Shown here piece after piece: positions 31,499 through 39,533 of a DNA stretch of 41,821 bases. The first letter of the stretch is position 1. Each line of letters opens with the position of its first letter. Source of the DNA: Algoriphagus aquimarinus (GTDB lineage: Bacteria; Bacteroidota; Bacteroidia; Cytophagales; Cyclobacteriaceae); contig NZ_FOKK01000008.1 of assembly GCF_900112005.1 (NCBI RefSeq), forward strand, positions 1 to 41,821, written 5' to 3'. The notes beneath the pieces were generated by a model. The model did not search any database, had not been told where the DNA came from, and saw only the letters and a program-made list of their open reading frames with translations. The translations under genes and the position numbers were made by a program.

Positions 31499-32470
31499 TT
31501 AGTTATTCCTATTCAATACGCTGATCACTAATTTCTTGACGGTCACCATTTCCTCTGGTTTACTTGAAGCAATGAACAAGGTTAAGCAGGCTAGTGCATC
31601 ATTGCTGATTATCGAAACACCTTCCTCATTATGCAATAGCTCATTTGACTGCAAAAAGAGAAGAAAACACGCTGCGGCTATCCGTTTGTTGCCATCAACG
31701 AATCCGTGATTTTTGACGATCAGGTAGAGAAGGGTAGCGGCTTTTTCCTCAAGTGTTGGGTAGAAATCCTCTTCACCAAAACCCTTGCTAATCTGTGCAA
31801 CTGCGCTCTCAAAGCTTCCGTCTTTTTCCTTCCCAAATACTCCGGATTCAAAATCTGATCTCATAGCGAAGATCACTTCTTGGTAGTGAGCTAACTCAGG
31901 ATAGTTTGCCTGTCTTTTAGTTAATCCTTTTTTATCAAGGTTCTCATGATCATAATCATCCAGTAACTCAAGCCCTTTTGCAAAGTGAATAAGCCAGTCC
32001 AAGTTTTGATCTTGTGCTTTTTGTTCAATTGCACGGCTTAGGATCCGGATTCCGTCTTTCAGGGTCCTGACTTCTTGTTGCTTTTGAGAAAGCCTAATTT
32101 CATTGATTGCATAGCCCTGAACAAGGAAATCTTTGAGTCGTTGGGTTGCCCATTGGCGGAATTGAGTGCCATGTTGTGATTTGACCCGATAACCAACAGA
32201 AATGATGACGTCTAAATTGTAATAGTTTATTTTACGCTCAACTTTTCTTTTGCCTTCATTCTGAACTGTCAAGGAATCCTTGACAGTTGCCTCTTGTTCC
32301 AATTCACCTTCTTTATAGCAGTTATTGATGTGCAAACTGATATTTTGTTTGCTTTGGTTGAATAAAGTGGCCATTTGAACTTGAGATAGCCAAACAGTTT
32401 CCTCCTCAAATTTCACCTCAATTTGAGTCTGTCCATCACTTCCCTGATATATTTCGATTAGATTTTCCAT
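31499..32470 (-). CDS. RhuM-family protein with C-terminal Fic/Doc domain
   Basis: A 323-residue fusion. The N-terminal two-thirds is the RhuM domain (VWLSQVQMATLFNQSKQNIS; YNLDVIISVGYRVKSQHGTQ; FRQWATQRLKDFLVQGYAIN), a family of unknown mechanism seen near mobile elements and pathogenicity islands. The C-terminal part carries a Fic/Doc motif HGFVDGNKR (about residues 254-262), matching HxF(D/E)GN(K/G)R with the catalytic histidine present. Fic proteins usually AMPylate targets; Doc phosphorylates EF-Tu. No separate antitoxin gene adjoins. It sits 70 bases after the integrase gene on the same strand. Possible roles are addiction, anti-phage or host interference (inference). Confidence 0.9.
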   Translation of the reverse strand: MENLIEIYQGSDGQTQIEVKFEEETVWLSQVQMATLFNQSKQNISLHINNCYKEGELEQEATVKDSLTVQNEGKRKVERKINYYNLDVIISVGYRVKSQHGTQFRQWATQRLKDFLVQGYAINEIRLSQKQQEVRTLKDGIRILSRAIEQKAQDQNLDWLIHFAKGLELLDDYDHENLDKKGLTKRQANYPELAHYQEVIFAMRSDFESGVFGKEKDGSFESAVAQISKGFGEEDFYPTLEEKAATLLYLIVKNHGFVDGNKRIAAACFLLFLQSNELLHNEEGVSIISNDALACLTLFIASSKPEEMVTVKKLVISVLNRNN

Positions 32471-32540
32471 TGTTGTTGTTCAATTTAAGATTCATTTTCG
32501 AGTTTCAGATTTCTAACTATAAAAGAGGTCAGTCTCGATT

Positions 32541-33755
32541 TCATTGTAATTTTTCCCTGAGTGCCTGCATGTCAAAACTTATCTTTGTATCCAGGATTTT
32601 TGCATAATGCTGGGTTTGCGTTATGGATTTGTGCCCTAGCATTTTCGATACTGTTTCGATAGGTACTCCATTACCTAATGTAATGGTCGTAGCAAAAGTA
32701 TGGCGAGCAATATGAAAAGTTAGGGGCTTATTGATGCCACAGACATCTGCTATTTCCTTTAAATAGGAATTCATTTTCTGGTTACTTAGTACAGGTAGTA
32801 CATGCTTCCCACTAATACACATCTCATGTGTTTTGTACTTATTGATCAGTTGAAGTGCTTTAGGGAGAAGTGGTAATCGAGTGGGAGAATTCGTTTTTTG
32901 GCGATGAGTATGTATCCAGAGTTCTCCATCAATTCCAATAACTATCTGATTTTTTCCCAAATTTTTAACATCAATGTATGCGAGGCCAGTATAACAACTG
33001 AATAGAAAAATATCACGAACATGATTCAGACGGTCTGTTACGAAGATTTTTTCAGAAATTTTTTGGATTTCTCCCTCTGTCAGAATTGATCTGATTACTT
33101 CTTTTTTTACCATTTTAAATTGGAGAAATGGATTTCTGATTAACCATCCATTTTTTACGCAAATCAATACGATCTTCTTGAAATTGGTCAGATATTTCAT
33201 TGTAGTGTTATGATTACAGTTTTTGACTGTCTTTAACCAGAAAGAGAAAGAGGAAATAAAATCGTAATCCAAAAGCTGTATATCCATATCTTCCTTATCG
33301 TATTTCCAGCGGATAAAGCATAGTGTATGATCCAAAGTAGTAAGATAGCGTTGCAAGGTAGCGGGGGTATATTCTTTGCCAATCAGGGATTTTACTTGAC
33401 TATTATGATCATGAAAAATTTCAATAATCATCCTCTTCTTTTCGCCGATCCCTAATAAAAAGTTTTTAATGGCTTCGGAAGAAACTTCTCTATCTGTATC
33501 GATCAGGTGCTTTTTAGCCTGTAATGCTTTAAAATAAAGTGTTTCAAGATAAACGTTGAGGGTTTTGCTGTCCTGATTATTGCCCTCAGCTCTCCCGGCA
33601 GCCGCATTCCATCGTGAAGTCTTCCATAATCTCTTAGTAGAGAGTTCTTTGGATATTCTATCGACAGTGATTCGAAGGTAGATATACCTTTCGCCATTTT
33701 GATTTTTTTTGGATTGTTTCAAGAAGAAGAGCAATCCGAAGCTTTTTTCTAACAT
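32541..33755 (-). CDS. Tyrosine recombinase/integrase, IntDOT-like
   Basis: Site-specific integrase of 404 residues. The N-terminal arm-binding-like part starts MLEKSFGLLFFLKQSKKNQN; the core SAM-like domain is in the middle; the catalytic domain has HIARHTFATTITLG (His-x-x-Arg near residue 350), GHKSITQTQHYA with the nucleophile Tyr. The segment that normally carries the first catalytic arginine reads YTGLAYIDVKNL: Arg is replaced by Ala. IntDOT of CTnDOT is also known to lack this Arg (it has Ser). A first Met at 33788 exists, but 33755 gives the family N-terminus. It lies about 380 bases from the tRNA-Arg gene, pointing away from it, as expected for an element inserted at the tRNA 3' end. 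Confidence 0.92.
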   Translation of the reverse strand: MLEKSFGLLFFLKQSKKNQNGERYIYLRITVDRISKELSTKRLWKTSRWNAAAGRAEGNNQDSKTLNVYLETLYFKALQAKKHLIDTDREVSSEAIKNFLLGIGEKKRMIIEIFHDHNSQVKSLIGKEYTPATLQRYLTTLDHTLCFIRWKYDKEDMDIQLLDYDFISSFSFWLKTVKNCNHNTTMKYLTNFKKIVLICVKNGWLIRNPFLQFKMVKKEVIRSILTEGEIQKISEKIFVTDRLNHVRDIFLFSCYTGLAYIDVKNLGKNQIVIGIDGELWIHTHRQKTNSPTRLPLLPKALQLINKYKTHEMCISGKHVLPVLSNQKMNSYLKEIADVCGINKPLTFHIARHTFATTITLGNGVPIETVSKMLGHKSITQTQHYAKILDTKISFDMQALREKLQ

Positions 33756-33940
33756 GATTAGTTTAGTGAAATAAATGTCGGAATACAAGCTCTAAATCGC
33801 AAGAGGTTCACTTATTGAACATGTTGGTAATCAATTGACTAAGTTCTCGCCAGTGCGTCTTTTTTTCGTGTAGGTGAACTACACGATTGACGCAATGGAA
33901 TTACAGGTAATTATAAAGATTTTGGGGGTATTGATCATAA

Positions 33941-33975
33941 AAAAAACCTGTAAAGAATTTCTTTACAGGTTTTTT
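33941..33975. terminator. Strong bidirectional terminator in the integrase-tRNA gap
   Basis: A perfect 15-bp stem (33941-33955 with 33961-33975) and a 5-base loop; the stem includes AAAAAACCTGTAAAG and ends in T residues on both strands. It lies in the 376-base gap between the integrase start (33755) and the tRNA (34132), which otherwise shows no gene. It may insulate the integrase from chromosomal transcription through the tRNA. Confidence 0.8.
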
Positions 33976-34104
33976 ATGAAGTTGTTGATATTAACCGATC
34001 TGATAGTTAATATGTTGGTTATCAGTCTTTTAAATCAATATCTAAATTAATTTTTCTAAGATTATCGCTTGAATTTTTCAATTTCAAGGATCTAATTATA
34101 GTAT

Positions 34105-34126
34105 GCCCTAGACCGAAATCTAGGGC
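34105..34126. terminator. Hairpin directly 3' of the tRNA-Arg gene
   Basis: GCCCTAGA (34105-34112) and TCTAGGGC (34119-34126) form a perfect 8-bp stem with a 6-base loop, starting 5 bases after the tRNA end on the minus strand. On the plus strand four T residues follow; on the minus strand, the tRNA direction, no T tract does. It may define the tRNA precursor 3' end or belong to the element's attachment region. Confidence 0.5.
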
Positions 34127-34131
34127 TTTTG

Positions 34132-34205
34132 TGCACTCGGAAGGATTCGAACCCTCAACCCTCAGAGCCGAAATCTGATATTCTATCCAGTTGAACTACG
34201 AGTGC
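34132..34205 (-). tRNA. tRNA-Arg (anticodon UCG)
   Basis: A 74-base cloverleaf on the minus strand. Acceptor stem GCACTCG pairs with CGAGTGC, with discriminator A and no encoded CCA. The anticodon arm is TCAGA-TTTCGGC-TCTGA, giving anticodon TCG (reads CGA arginine codons). The T arm is GAGGG-TTCGAAT-CCTTC with one weak pair. It lies 38 bases downstream of sucC and serves as the integration target: the integrase gene lies beyond its 3' end and the tRNA is intact. Confidence 0.95.
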
Positions 34206-34209
34206 ATGA

Positions 34210-34235
34210 TGTATTGAGGATTGCTCCTCAATACA
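34210..34235 (-). terminator. Hairpin between sucC and tRNA-Arg
   Basis: TGTATTGAGGA (34210-34220) and TCCTCAATACA (34225-34235) form a perfect 11-bp stem with a 4-base loop, in the 38 bases between the sucC stop and the tRNA. No T tract follows on the minus strand, so it may be a 3' mRNA stabiliser or a processing site in a sucC-tRNA transcript rather than a full terminator. Confidence 0.6.
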
Positions 34236-34243
34236 CTTATTAA

Positions 34244-35458
34244 TTATGCTTCGAGTACAGCCTGTACTTTGTCAGCAGCTTCTTTCAAAGTGATGGCAGA
34301 GAATACTTTCAATCCTGAATCATCAATGATTTTAGCGCCTTCAGCAGCATTTGTTCCTTGTAATCTTACGATGATAGGAACTCTGATGTCTCCGATAGTT
34401 TTGTAAGCTTCTACTACACCGCTAGCAATTCTGTCGCATCTTACGATACCACCGAATACGTTGATCAAGATCGCTTTTACATTAGGGTCCTGAAGGATGA
34501 TTCTGAAACCAGCCTCTACAGTAGTGGCATTTGCCCCTCCACCCACGTCAAGGAAGTTAGCAGGTTCGCCACCTACCAATTTGATCATATCCATAGTAGC
34601 CATCGCAAGACCAGCGCCATTGACCATGCAACCTACGTTTCCGTCAAGTTTCACATAGTTCAAACCTGATTCTCCAGCTTCTACTTCTAATGGATCTTCT
34701 TCAGCCACATCTCTCAATGCTGCCAAACCTTTTTGTCTGTAAAGTGCATTGTCGTCGATGTTCACTTTAGCATCTACTGCCAAGATCTTATCATCAGACG
34801 TTTTCAATACTGGGTTGATTTCAAACTGAGAAGAATCAGTTCCTTCGTATGCATTGTAAAGAGCAGTGATAAATTTCACCATTTCTTTGAAAGCATTACC
34901 AGATAGACCAAGAGCAAAAGCTACTTTTCTAGCTTGGAAAGGCTGAAGACCAACTTTAGGGTCGATCCACTCTTTCATGATTTTCTCAGGAGAGTTCTCA
35001 GCAACTTCCTCGATGTCCATTCCACCTTCAGTAGAGGCCATGATTACATTGCTACCCGTAGCTCTATCCAAAAGGATAGATAGGTAATATTCTTTTGGCT
35101 CGGAAGCACCTGGATAATACACATCCTCAGCTACCAAAACCTTATTTACAACTTTTCCTTCTGGGCCAGTCTGGTGAGTTACCAATGTACCACCAAGGAT
35201 GTTTTTAGCCTTTTCAGCGACGTCTTCCAATTTCTTGGCTAGAACCACACCGTTAGAACCAGTCTCATTGACTTTGCCTTTTCCACGACCACCTGCGTGA
35301 ATCTGAGCTTTGATCACAAACCAGCTAGTACCAGTTTGCTCGTTCAACTTAACCGCTGCTGCATGAGCTGCTTCAGGTGTGTCGGCGACTATACCTTCCT
35401 GAATACGGACTCCGTAACCTTTTAATACTTCTTTAGCCTGATATTCGTGAATATTCAT
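34244..35458 (-). CDS. sucC: Succinate-CoA ligase (ADP-forming) subunit beta
   Basis: Beta subunit of succinyl-CoA synthetase in the citric acid cycle: succinate + CoA + ATP gives succinyl-CoA + ADP + Pi. At 404 residues it matches the family. The N-terminus MNIHEYQAKEVLKGYGVRIQ is diagnostic; an ATP-grasp domain follows (VIKAQIHAGGRGKGKV), and the C-terminal CoA-ligase domain has NFLDVGGGA and the phosphate-site segment INVFGGIVRCD. The alpha subunit gene (sucD) is not adjacent, common in Bacteroidota. A promoter match lies 110-140 bases upstream. First clear housekeeping gene outside the island. Confidence 0.97.
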   Translation of the reverse strand: MNIHEYQAKEVLKGYGVRIQEGIVADTPEAAHAAAVKLNEQTGTSWFVIKAQIHAGGRGKGKVNETGSNGVVLAKKLEDVAEKAKNILGGTLVTHQTGPEGKVVNKVLVAEDVYYPGASEPKEYYLSILLDRATGSNVIMASTEGGMDIEEVAENSPEKIMKEWIDPKVGLQPFQARKVAFALGLSGNAFKEMVKFITALYNAYEGTDSSQFEINPVLKTSDDKILAVDAKVNIDDNALYRQKGLAALRDVAEEDPLEVEAGESGLNYVKLDGNVGCMVNGAGLAMATMDMIKLVGGEPANFLDVGGGANATTVEAGFRIILQDPNVKAILINVFGGIVRCDRIASGVVEAYKTIGDIRVPIIVRLQGTNAAEGAKIIDDSGLKVFSAITLKEAADKVQAVLEA

Positions 35459-35566
35459 GTGTGTATGATTTTTTTCTCAAATGTCACATGGAATCTCGCA
35501 TACTTGGGTGTTTTACCCCTGTGACTTTTCAGTCATGCTCGATTTCATCCTTTGGAAATTTTTGTG

Positions 35567-35597
35567 CGAAGTTAAGGTCTAGCCATCTATAAATCAA
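35567..35597 (-). promoter_or_regulatory. Probable sucC promoter
   Basis: On the minus strand, TTG (35597-35595) and TAACTTCG (35574-35567) fit the -33 and -7 elements with 20 bases between; the -7 has one mismatch (TTCG for TTTG). The predicted leader is about 100 bases. Confidence 0.35.
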
Positions 35598-35660
35598 CCT
35601 GCCTTTTTCCTTTTTTGATAAAAAAAGCCGTTAATTCCCTACTGAGAAAGGCATTTGTCC

Positions 35661-35668
35661 TATTTTTG
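35661..35668 (+). promoter_or_regulatory. Probable -7 element of the ABC ATPase gene
   Basis: TATTTTTG matches TAnnTTTG exactly and lies 20 bases before the ATG at 35689. A TTG at the right distance for a -33 element was not found, so the call is tentative. Confidence 0.35.
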
Positions 35669-35688
35669 AACTGATTAAAAATGTTAGC

Positions 35689-36339
35689 ATGCTGAAAGCC
35701 AATGGAATCCATAAATCCTATGGAAGCCTTCAAGTATTAAAAGGGGTAGATCTAGAAATTTTAACTTCTGAAATAGTTTCCATAGTCGGTTCTTCTGGAG
35801 CTGGGAAAAGCACTTTACTCCATATTCTAGGGACGTTGGATCATCCGGATCAGGGTACGTTGGAGATGGATGGAAAAAAACTTCTCAATCTAAAAGGAGA
35901 GGAGTTGGCGAAATTCAGAAATGAGCGGATTGGCTTTATTTTTCAATTTCATAACCTGCTTCCGGAATTTACAGCTCAAGAAAATATTATGATTCCTGGA
36001 CTGATAGGTCAGGCATCTACCGATTCACTGACCAAAAAATCAGGCGAACTCGCAGAATTGCTAGGAATCTCCCATCGTTTGGATCATAAGCCATCCACAC
36101 TTTCAGGAGGTGAGCAGCAACGAGTAGCTGTGGCAAGAGCTTTAATAAATAGCCCGGCGGTAGTGTTTGCAGATGAGCCCAGTGGGAACTTGGATACTCA
36201 AAATGCCAAAGGACTTCATGAATTGTTTTTCACGCTACGCAAAGAACTGGGTCAAGCTTTCGTGATCGTAACTCATAATGAAGAGTTAGCTGCCATGGCT
36301 GATAGAAAAGTTGTAATGCAGGATGGGTTGATTCTTTGA
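35689..36339 (+). CDS. ABC transporter ATP-binding protein, LolD/MacB-like
   Basis: A 216-residue ATPase subunit of the LolD/MacB/FtsE group, which powers lipoprotein release or other extracytoplasmic processes. Walker A is GSSGAGKST (about 36-44), Q-loop FIFQFHNLLPEFTA, signature LSGGEQQRVAVARAL, Walker B VVFADEPSGNLD, and H-loop VTHNEELA. The LolD-like hallmark FQFHNLLPEFTA favours a lipoprotein-release function, but no permease gene (lolC/E) is adjacent, so the partner is unknown. Single-gene unit with a hairpin terminator about 100 bases downstream. Confidence 0.92.
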   Translation: MLKANGIHKSYGSLQVLKGVDLEILTSEIVSIVGSSGAGKSTLLHILGTLDHPDQGTLEMDGKKLLNLKGEELAKFRNERIGFIFQFHNLLPEFTAQENIMIPGLIGQASTDSLTKKSGELAELLGISHRLDHKPSTLSGGEQQRVAVARALINSPAVVFADEPSGNLDTQNAKGLHELFFTLRKELGQAFVIVTHNEELAAMADRKVVMQDGLIL

Positions 36340-36439
36340 AGACGTTAGATTTTAGACACAAGATTTTAGATTGAGGACGGAAGATTGGAGAGAAAAGAGA
36401 TTGGAGATTTTTCCCATTTTAACTTAAGTCTTTAGACCT

Positions 36440-36460
36440 CCCTGAAGTAGTCAGGGTTTT
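36440..36460 (+). terminator. Possible terminator downstream of the ABC ATPase gene
   Basis: CCCTGA (36440-36445) and TCAGGG (36451-36456) with loop AGTAG, followed by four T residues. It lies 100 bases after the stop, in a repeat-rich gap (36340-36575) that also has two copies of AGATTTTAGA (36347-36356 and 36361-36370). Weak but plausible. Confidence 0.4.
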
Positions 36461-36520
36461 ACTTCGCTCAGGGTGACAAATAAAAGGATTTTAAACGTTG
36501 CGCCGCCGCGTCGCTGCGAG

Positions 36521-36554
36521 AAAAAAAACTGCGCCTCCCGATAGCTATCGGGAG
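36521..36554 (-). terminator. Terminator of the peroxiredoxin gene, perfect 20-bp palindrome
   Basis: CTCCCGATAGCTATCGGGAG (36535-36554) is a perfect palindrome; on the minus strand it is followed after six bases by eight T residues (36528-36521). It starts 22 bases after the bcp stop. Palindromes of this sort often occur many times in Cytophagales genomes (recollection), so this may also be a repeat element reused as a terminator. Confidence 0.5.
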
Positions 36555-36575
36555 TGCCCTTGCGGGAGACTTTCT

Positions 36576-37025
36576 CTACTTCTGTAGATTCTTCAGCATC
36601 TCTTCGATATGTCCTTTTGACTCAAACATATCAGAAAATGCAGCTTCAATCTTATGATCTTTATCAATGAGGTAAGTAATACGCTTGGGCATTTTGATCA
36701 GGGGAATGAGTGCATCGTAAGATTTGCAAACTTCGCCAGTAGGATCAGAAAGCAAGTCAAAAGGAAGTTTGTGCTCCTTTTTAAATCGCTCGTGTGTCGC
36801 TATATCATCCTTGCTGATGCCTAGAACAGGAATGTCCAGATCTCGAAAAGCTTCAAATTGATCTCTGAATTCACAAGCCTCCGCCGTACACACTTTTGTG
36901 AAATCCTTCGGATAAACATAAAGTACAAATGCTTTTCCTTTCAAATCCTTGGAGGAATCGATTGATTTAGCGCCCGTAGATTTCAAATTAAATTCCGGTG
37001 CAGTTTCTCCTTTTTTCAATGCCAT
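36576..37025 (-). CDS. bcp: Peroxiredoxin, Bcp/PrxQ type
   Basis: Thiol peroxidase of 149 residues that reduces hydrogen peroxide and organic peroxides using thioredoxin. The active site region is YPKDFTKVCTAEACEFRD, with peroxidatic Cys46 and resolving Cys51 five residues on, the atypical 2-Cys pattern of Bcp. The usual Pro-Gly before the first Cys (TPGCT) is replaced by Lys-Val (TKVCT), a known variant. Cytoplasmic, no signal peptide. It stands alone, convergent with the ABC ATPase gene. Confidence 0.93.
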   Translation of the reverse strand: MALKKGETAPEFNLKSTGAKSIDSSKDLKGKAFVLYVYPKDFTKVCTAEACEFRDQFEAFRDLDIPVLGISKDDIATHERFKKEHKLPFDLLSDPTGEVCKSYDALIPLIKMPKRITYLIDKDHKIEAAFSDMFESKGHIEEMLKNLQK

Positions 37026-37143
37026 AGACAGTAAAACCCAAGTCGCGAAGAATGGTTCGTAAGGGATTTGGTTTTTGTGAAATATTTTGAACTATTAACA
37101 AGCTAAATTCCTTAGAAAAACATCACTCTGAAAAGTTACTATT

Positions 37144-37980
37144 TTGAAGATTAACAGTGTCCAGTCCATGCTATTGGCTGGTATATTTTTCGCTCTGATG
37201 AATGTCTCTGTCAAGTACATTCCACATATTCCCGCCATAGAAATCATTGTCTTCAGATCTATTTTCTCGCTGGTGTTCAGTTATTTAGTGCTGAAAAAGC
37301 AAAAGATAAATGTCTTTGGTAATAATAAAAAATGGCTGATTATCCGTGGAATAGTTGGCTCAATAGGTTTGATTTCCTTCTTCTATACGCTACAAAATAT
37401 ACCGCTAGCCAGTGCAGTGACCATACAATATTTGTCACCAATATTCACCACAGTATTTGGCATTTTCTTACTGAAAGAAAAAGTAAAGCCCATTCAGTTC
37501 TTATTCTTTACCATATCTTTTGCTGGAGTTCTGGTGATTCAAGGAGTTGATGCGAGAGTAGATACCTTTTGGGCAGTAGTAGGGATTATTTCCGCGATAT
37601 TTTCTGGCTTAGCCTATAATGTCATCCGCAAGTTGAAGAATACCGAGCATCCCTTGGTGATCATTTTCTATTTCCCCTTAGTGACTTTACCATTTGCGTT
37701 GATTGTATCAGCGTTTGGCTGGGTCAATCCAGTGGGCTGGGATTGGGCAATCTTACTTTTCATAGGCATTTGCACCCAGACAGCGCAGTATTTCTTGACC
37801 ATTGCTTACCAAAACGCCAACGTGTCTAAGGTGGCAAGCCTTACCTATATTGGAATTGTGTATGCATTGATATTCGGTTTCTTCTTCTTTGAGGAGACTT
37901 TCAATGCACTGGCTTACGTGGGTATGGGGCTTGTATTATTAGGAATTTTACTGAATATGCGGGTGAAGCAAGTTTCTTAA
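37144..37980 (+). CDS. EamA-family (DMT) transporter
   Basis: Inner-membrane transporter of 278 residues with ten predicted membrane helices in two EamA repeats. The first repeat starts LLAGIFFALMNVSVKYIPHI and ends LKEKVKPIQFLFF; the second runs from about residue 140 to the end, with FFFFEETFNALAYVGMGLVL. Members export amino acids, nucleosides or other metabolites; the substrate here is unknown. The start is a TTG; an ATG eight codons on (37168) is also possible but would trim the first helix. Confidence 0.88.
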   Translation: MKINSVQSMLLAGIFFALMNVSVKYIPHIPAIEIIVFRSIFSLVFSYLVLKKQKINVFGNNKKWLIIRGIVGSIGLISFFYTLQNIPLASAVTIQYLSPIFTTVFGIFLLKEKVKPIQFLFFTISFAGVLVIQGVDARVDTFWAVVGIISAIFSGLAYNVIRKLKNTEHPLVIIFYFPLVTLPFALIVSAFGWVNPVGWDWAILLFIGICTQTAQYFLTIAYQNANVSKVASLTYIGIVYALIFGFFFFEETFNALAYVGMGLVLLGILLNMRVKQVS

Positions 37981-37985
37981 ATGTA

Positions 37986-38016
37986 TTGGACATGAAGGGA
38001 ATGAGGGTTATTTTTG
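37986..38016 (+). promoter_or_regulatory. Promoter of the pncB-pncA operon
   Basis: TTG (37986-37988) and TATTTTTG (38009-38016) match the Bacteroidota consensus exactly with 20 bases between. The ATG of pncB lies 20 bases after the -7 element, so the leader is short. Confidence 0.6.
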
Positions 38017-38036
38017 AATCAAGCTAAAAACGAAAA

Positions 38037-39533
38037 ATGAAAATCACGAAAGACCTATATCAAGGCTCTCTGGCGCTTCTGACAGATTTTTATCAGCTCA
38101 CCATGGCTTACGCGTACTGGAAGTCTGGCAAAGCAGAGCAGGAAGCAGTGTTCAACCTTTTCTTTCGAAAACATCCATTTCAGGGTGGATTCACCGTAGC
38201 TGCCGGCTTGGATTACATAGTTGATTACTGCAACAACTTCAAGTTCAGTGAGGAAGACTTGAGTTATCTGGCTACGATGAAAGGGAAGGATGATCAGGTT
38301 TTGTTTGAAACTGGTTTTCTGGATTACCTCAGAAAAATGAAATTCAGCTGTGATATTGATGCTGTGGAAGAAGGAACTGTCGTGTTTCCTAATACTCCTT
38401 TAATACGTGTGAAAGGGCCCTTGATCCAATGTCAATTATTGGAAACCCCACTTTTGAATATTATCAACTTTCAAAGTCTAATTGCTACCAAGGCAGCACG
38501 AATCAACTTGGCCGCTCAGGGTGAGCCTGTGTTGGAATTCGGACTGCGCCGAGCTCAAGGTATAGATGGTGGTCTAGCTGCTTCCAGAGCTGCTTATATA
38601 GGCGGATGCACGTCCACAAGTAATGTGATGGCGGGGAAGCTTTTTGGAATTCCTGTATCAGGTACGCATGCTCATAGCTGGATTATGTCCTTTGAGACAG
38701 AAATGGAAGCTTTTGAAGCCTATGCGGATGCCTTTCCCGATCAATCTATTTTCCTTGTAGATACTTACGACACGGTGAATGGAATCAAGAATGCCATCAA
38801 AGTTGGGAAAGCTTTGCGAAGCAAAGGAAAAGAAATGGTCGGTATCCGTATAGACTCCGGTGACTTGGCTTATTTCAGCAATGTAGCGCGAGAAATGCTC
38901 GATGAAGCTGGTTTTCCTGATGCTAAAATTGTCGCTTCCAATGATCTGGATGAGAATATTATTACTTCCTTGAAAGGACAAGAATCCTCAATCAATGTGT
39001 GGGGTGTAGGGACGAAATTGGTCACTGCATTCGACCAGCCAGCGCTTGGGGGAGTATACAAACTCTCTGCTATCCGTGATGAAAAGGGGACTTGGGTTCC
39101 TAAAATCAAACTTTCACAGCAATCCATAAAAATCAACATACCTGGATTACATACGGTCAAGCGTTTCTTCTCTAAAGGAAAAGCAGTCGCTGATATGATT
39201 TATCTAGAAGACCAAGAACTGAATCCACAGGCGGCATTGATTATAGATCCGAATGATCCTACCAGGAGGAAGCGTATGATGCCAGCATTCTATCAGGAGG
39301 AAATATTATTAAAACCCATCTTCACCAAAGGCAAGCTTACATATAAGCTTCCTACAATCAGTCAGATCAGAGATAGAGTGCAAAATCAGCTCGAATCGCT
39401 CGATAAGACACACAAGAGATTGGTGAATCCACATTTGTATCCAATTGGTCTGGAGGAAAATCTGCATCAATTGAGGATGGAATTGGTGATGAAAGCAAAA
39501 CAAGTAGACAATGGCAATGAATCTGAAAAATAG
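38037..39533 (+). CDS. pncB: Nicotinate phosphoribosyltransferase
   Basis: First committed enzyme of NAD salvage from nicotinate: nicotinate + PRPP + ATP gives nicotinate mononucleotide. At 498 residues it is a full NAPRTase. The N-terminus LLTDFYQLTMAYAYWKSGKA is diagnostic. GLRRAQGIDGGLAASRAAYI, followed by GTSNV-like CTSTSNV and GTHAHSW with the phosphorylated histidine region, makes the active site; VGIRIDSGDLAYFS binds the phosphate. The nicotinamidase gene overlaps its end by 23 bases, so the two salvage steps are translationally linked. Confidence 0.96.
   Translation: MKITKDLYQGSLALLTDFYQLTMAYAYWKSGKAEQEAVFNLFFRKHPFQGGFTVAAGLDYIVDYCNNFKFSEEDLSYLATMKGKDDQVLFETGFLDYLRKMKFSCDIDAVEEGTVVFPNTPLIRVKGPLIQCQLLETPLLNIINFQSLIATKAARINLAAQGEPVLEFGLRRAQGIDGGLAASRAAYIGGCTSTSNVMAGKLFGIPVSGTHAHSWIMSFETEMEAFEAYADAFPDQSIFLVDTYDTVNGIKNAIKVGKALRSKGKEMVGIRIDSGDLAYFSNVAREMLDEAGFPDAKIVASNDLDENIITSLKGQESSINVWGVGTKLVTAFDQPALGGVYKLSAIRDEKGTWVPKIKLSQQSIKINIPGLHTVKRFFSKGKAVADMIYLEDQELNPQAALIIDPNDPTRRKRMMPAFYQEEILLKPIFTKGKLTYKLPTISQIRDRVQNQLESLDKTHKRLVNPHLYPIGLEENLHQLRMELVMKAKQVDNGNESEK

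Larger units (their letters stand above)
6521..34131. mobile_element. Putative integrative mobilisable island at tRNA-Arg, left end uncertain
   Basis: The right end is supported by an integrase next to the 3' end of an intact tRNA-Arg gene, with housekeeping genes (sucC onward) directly beyond. Inside lie RteC-type regulators, two efflux operons, oriT candidate, MobC-like protein, relaxase and coupling ATPase. The stated left limit is only the first promoter of the RteC operon: I found no second copy of the tRNA 3' segment (GTGCACTCGGAAGG...) in the window, so the true left attachment site may be outside it. The region could also be more than one element. Confidence 0.5.
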
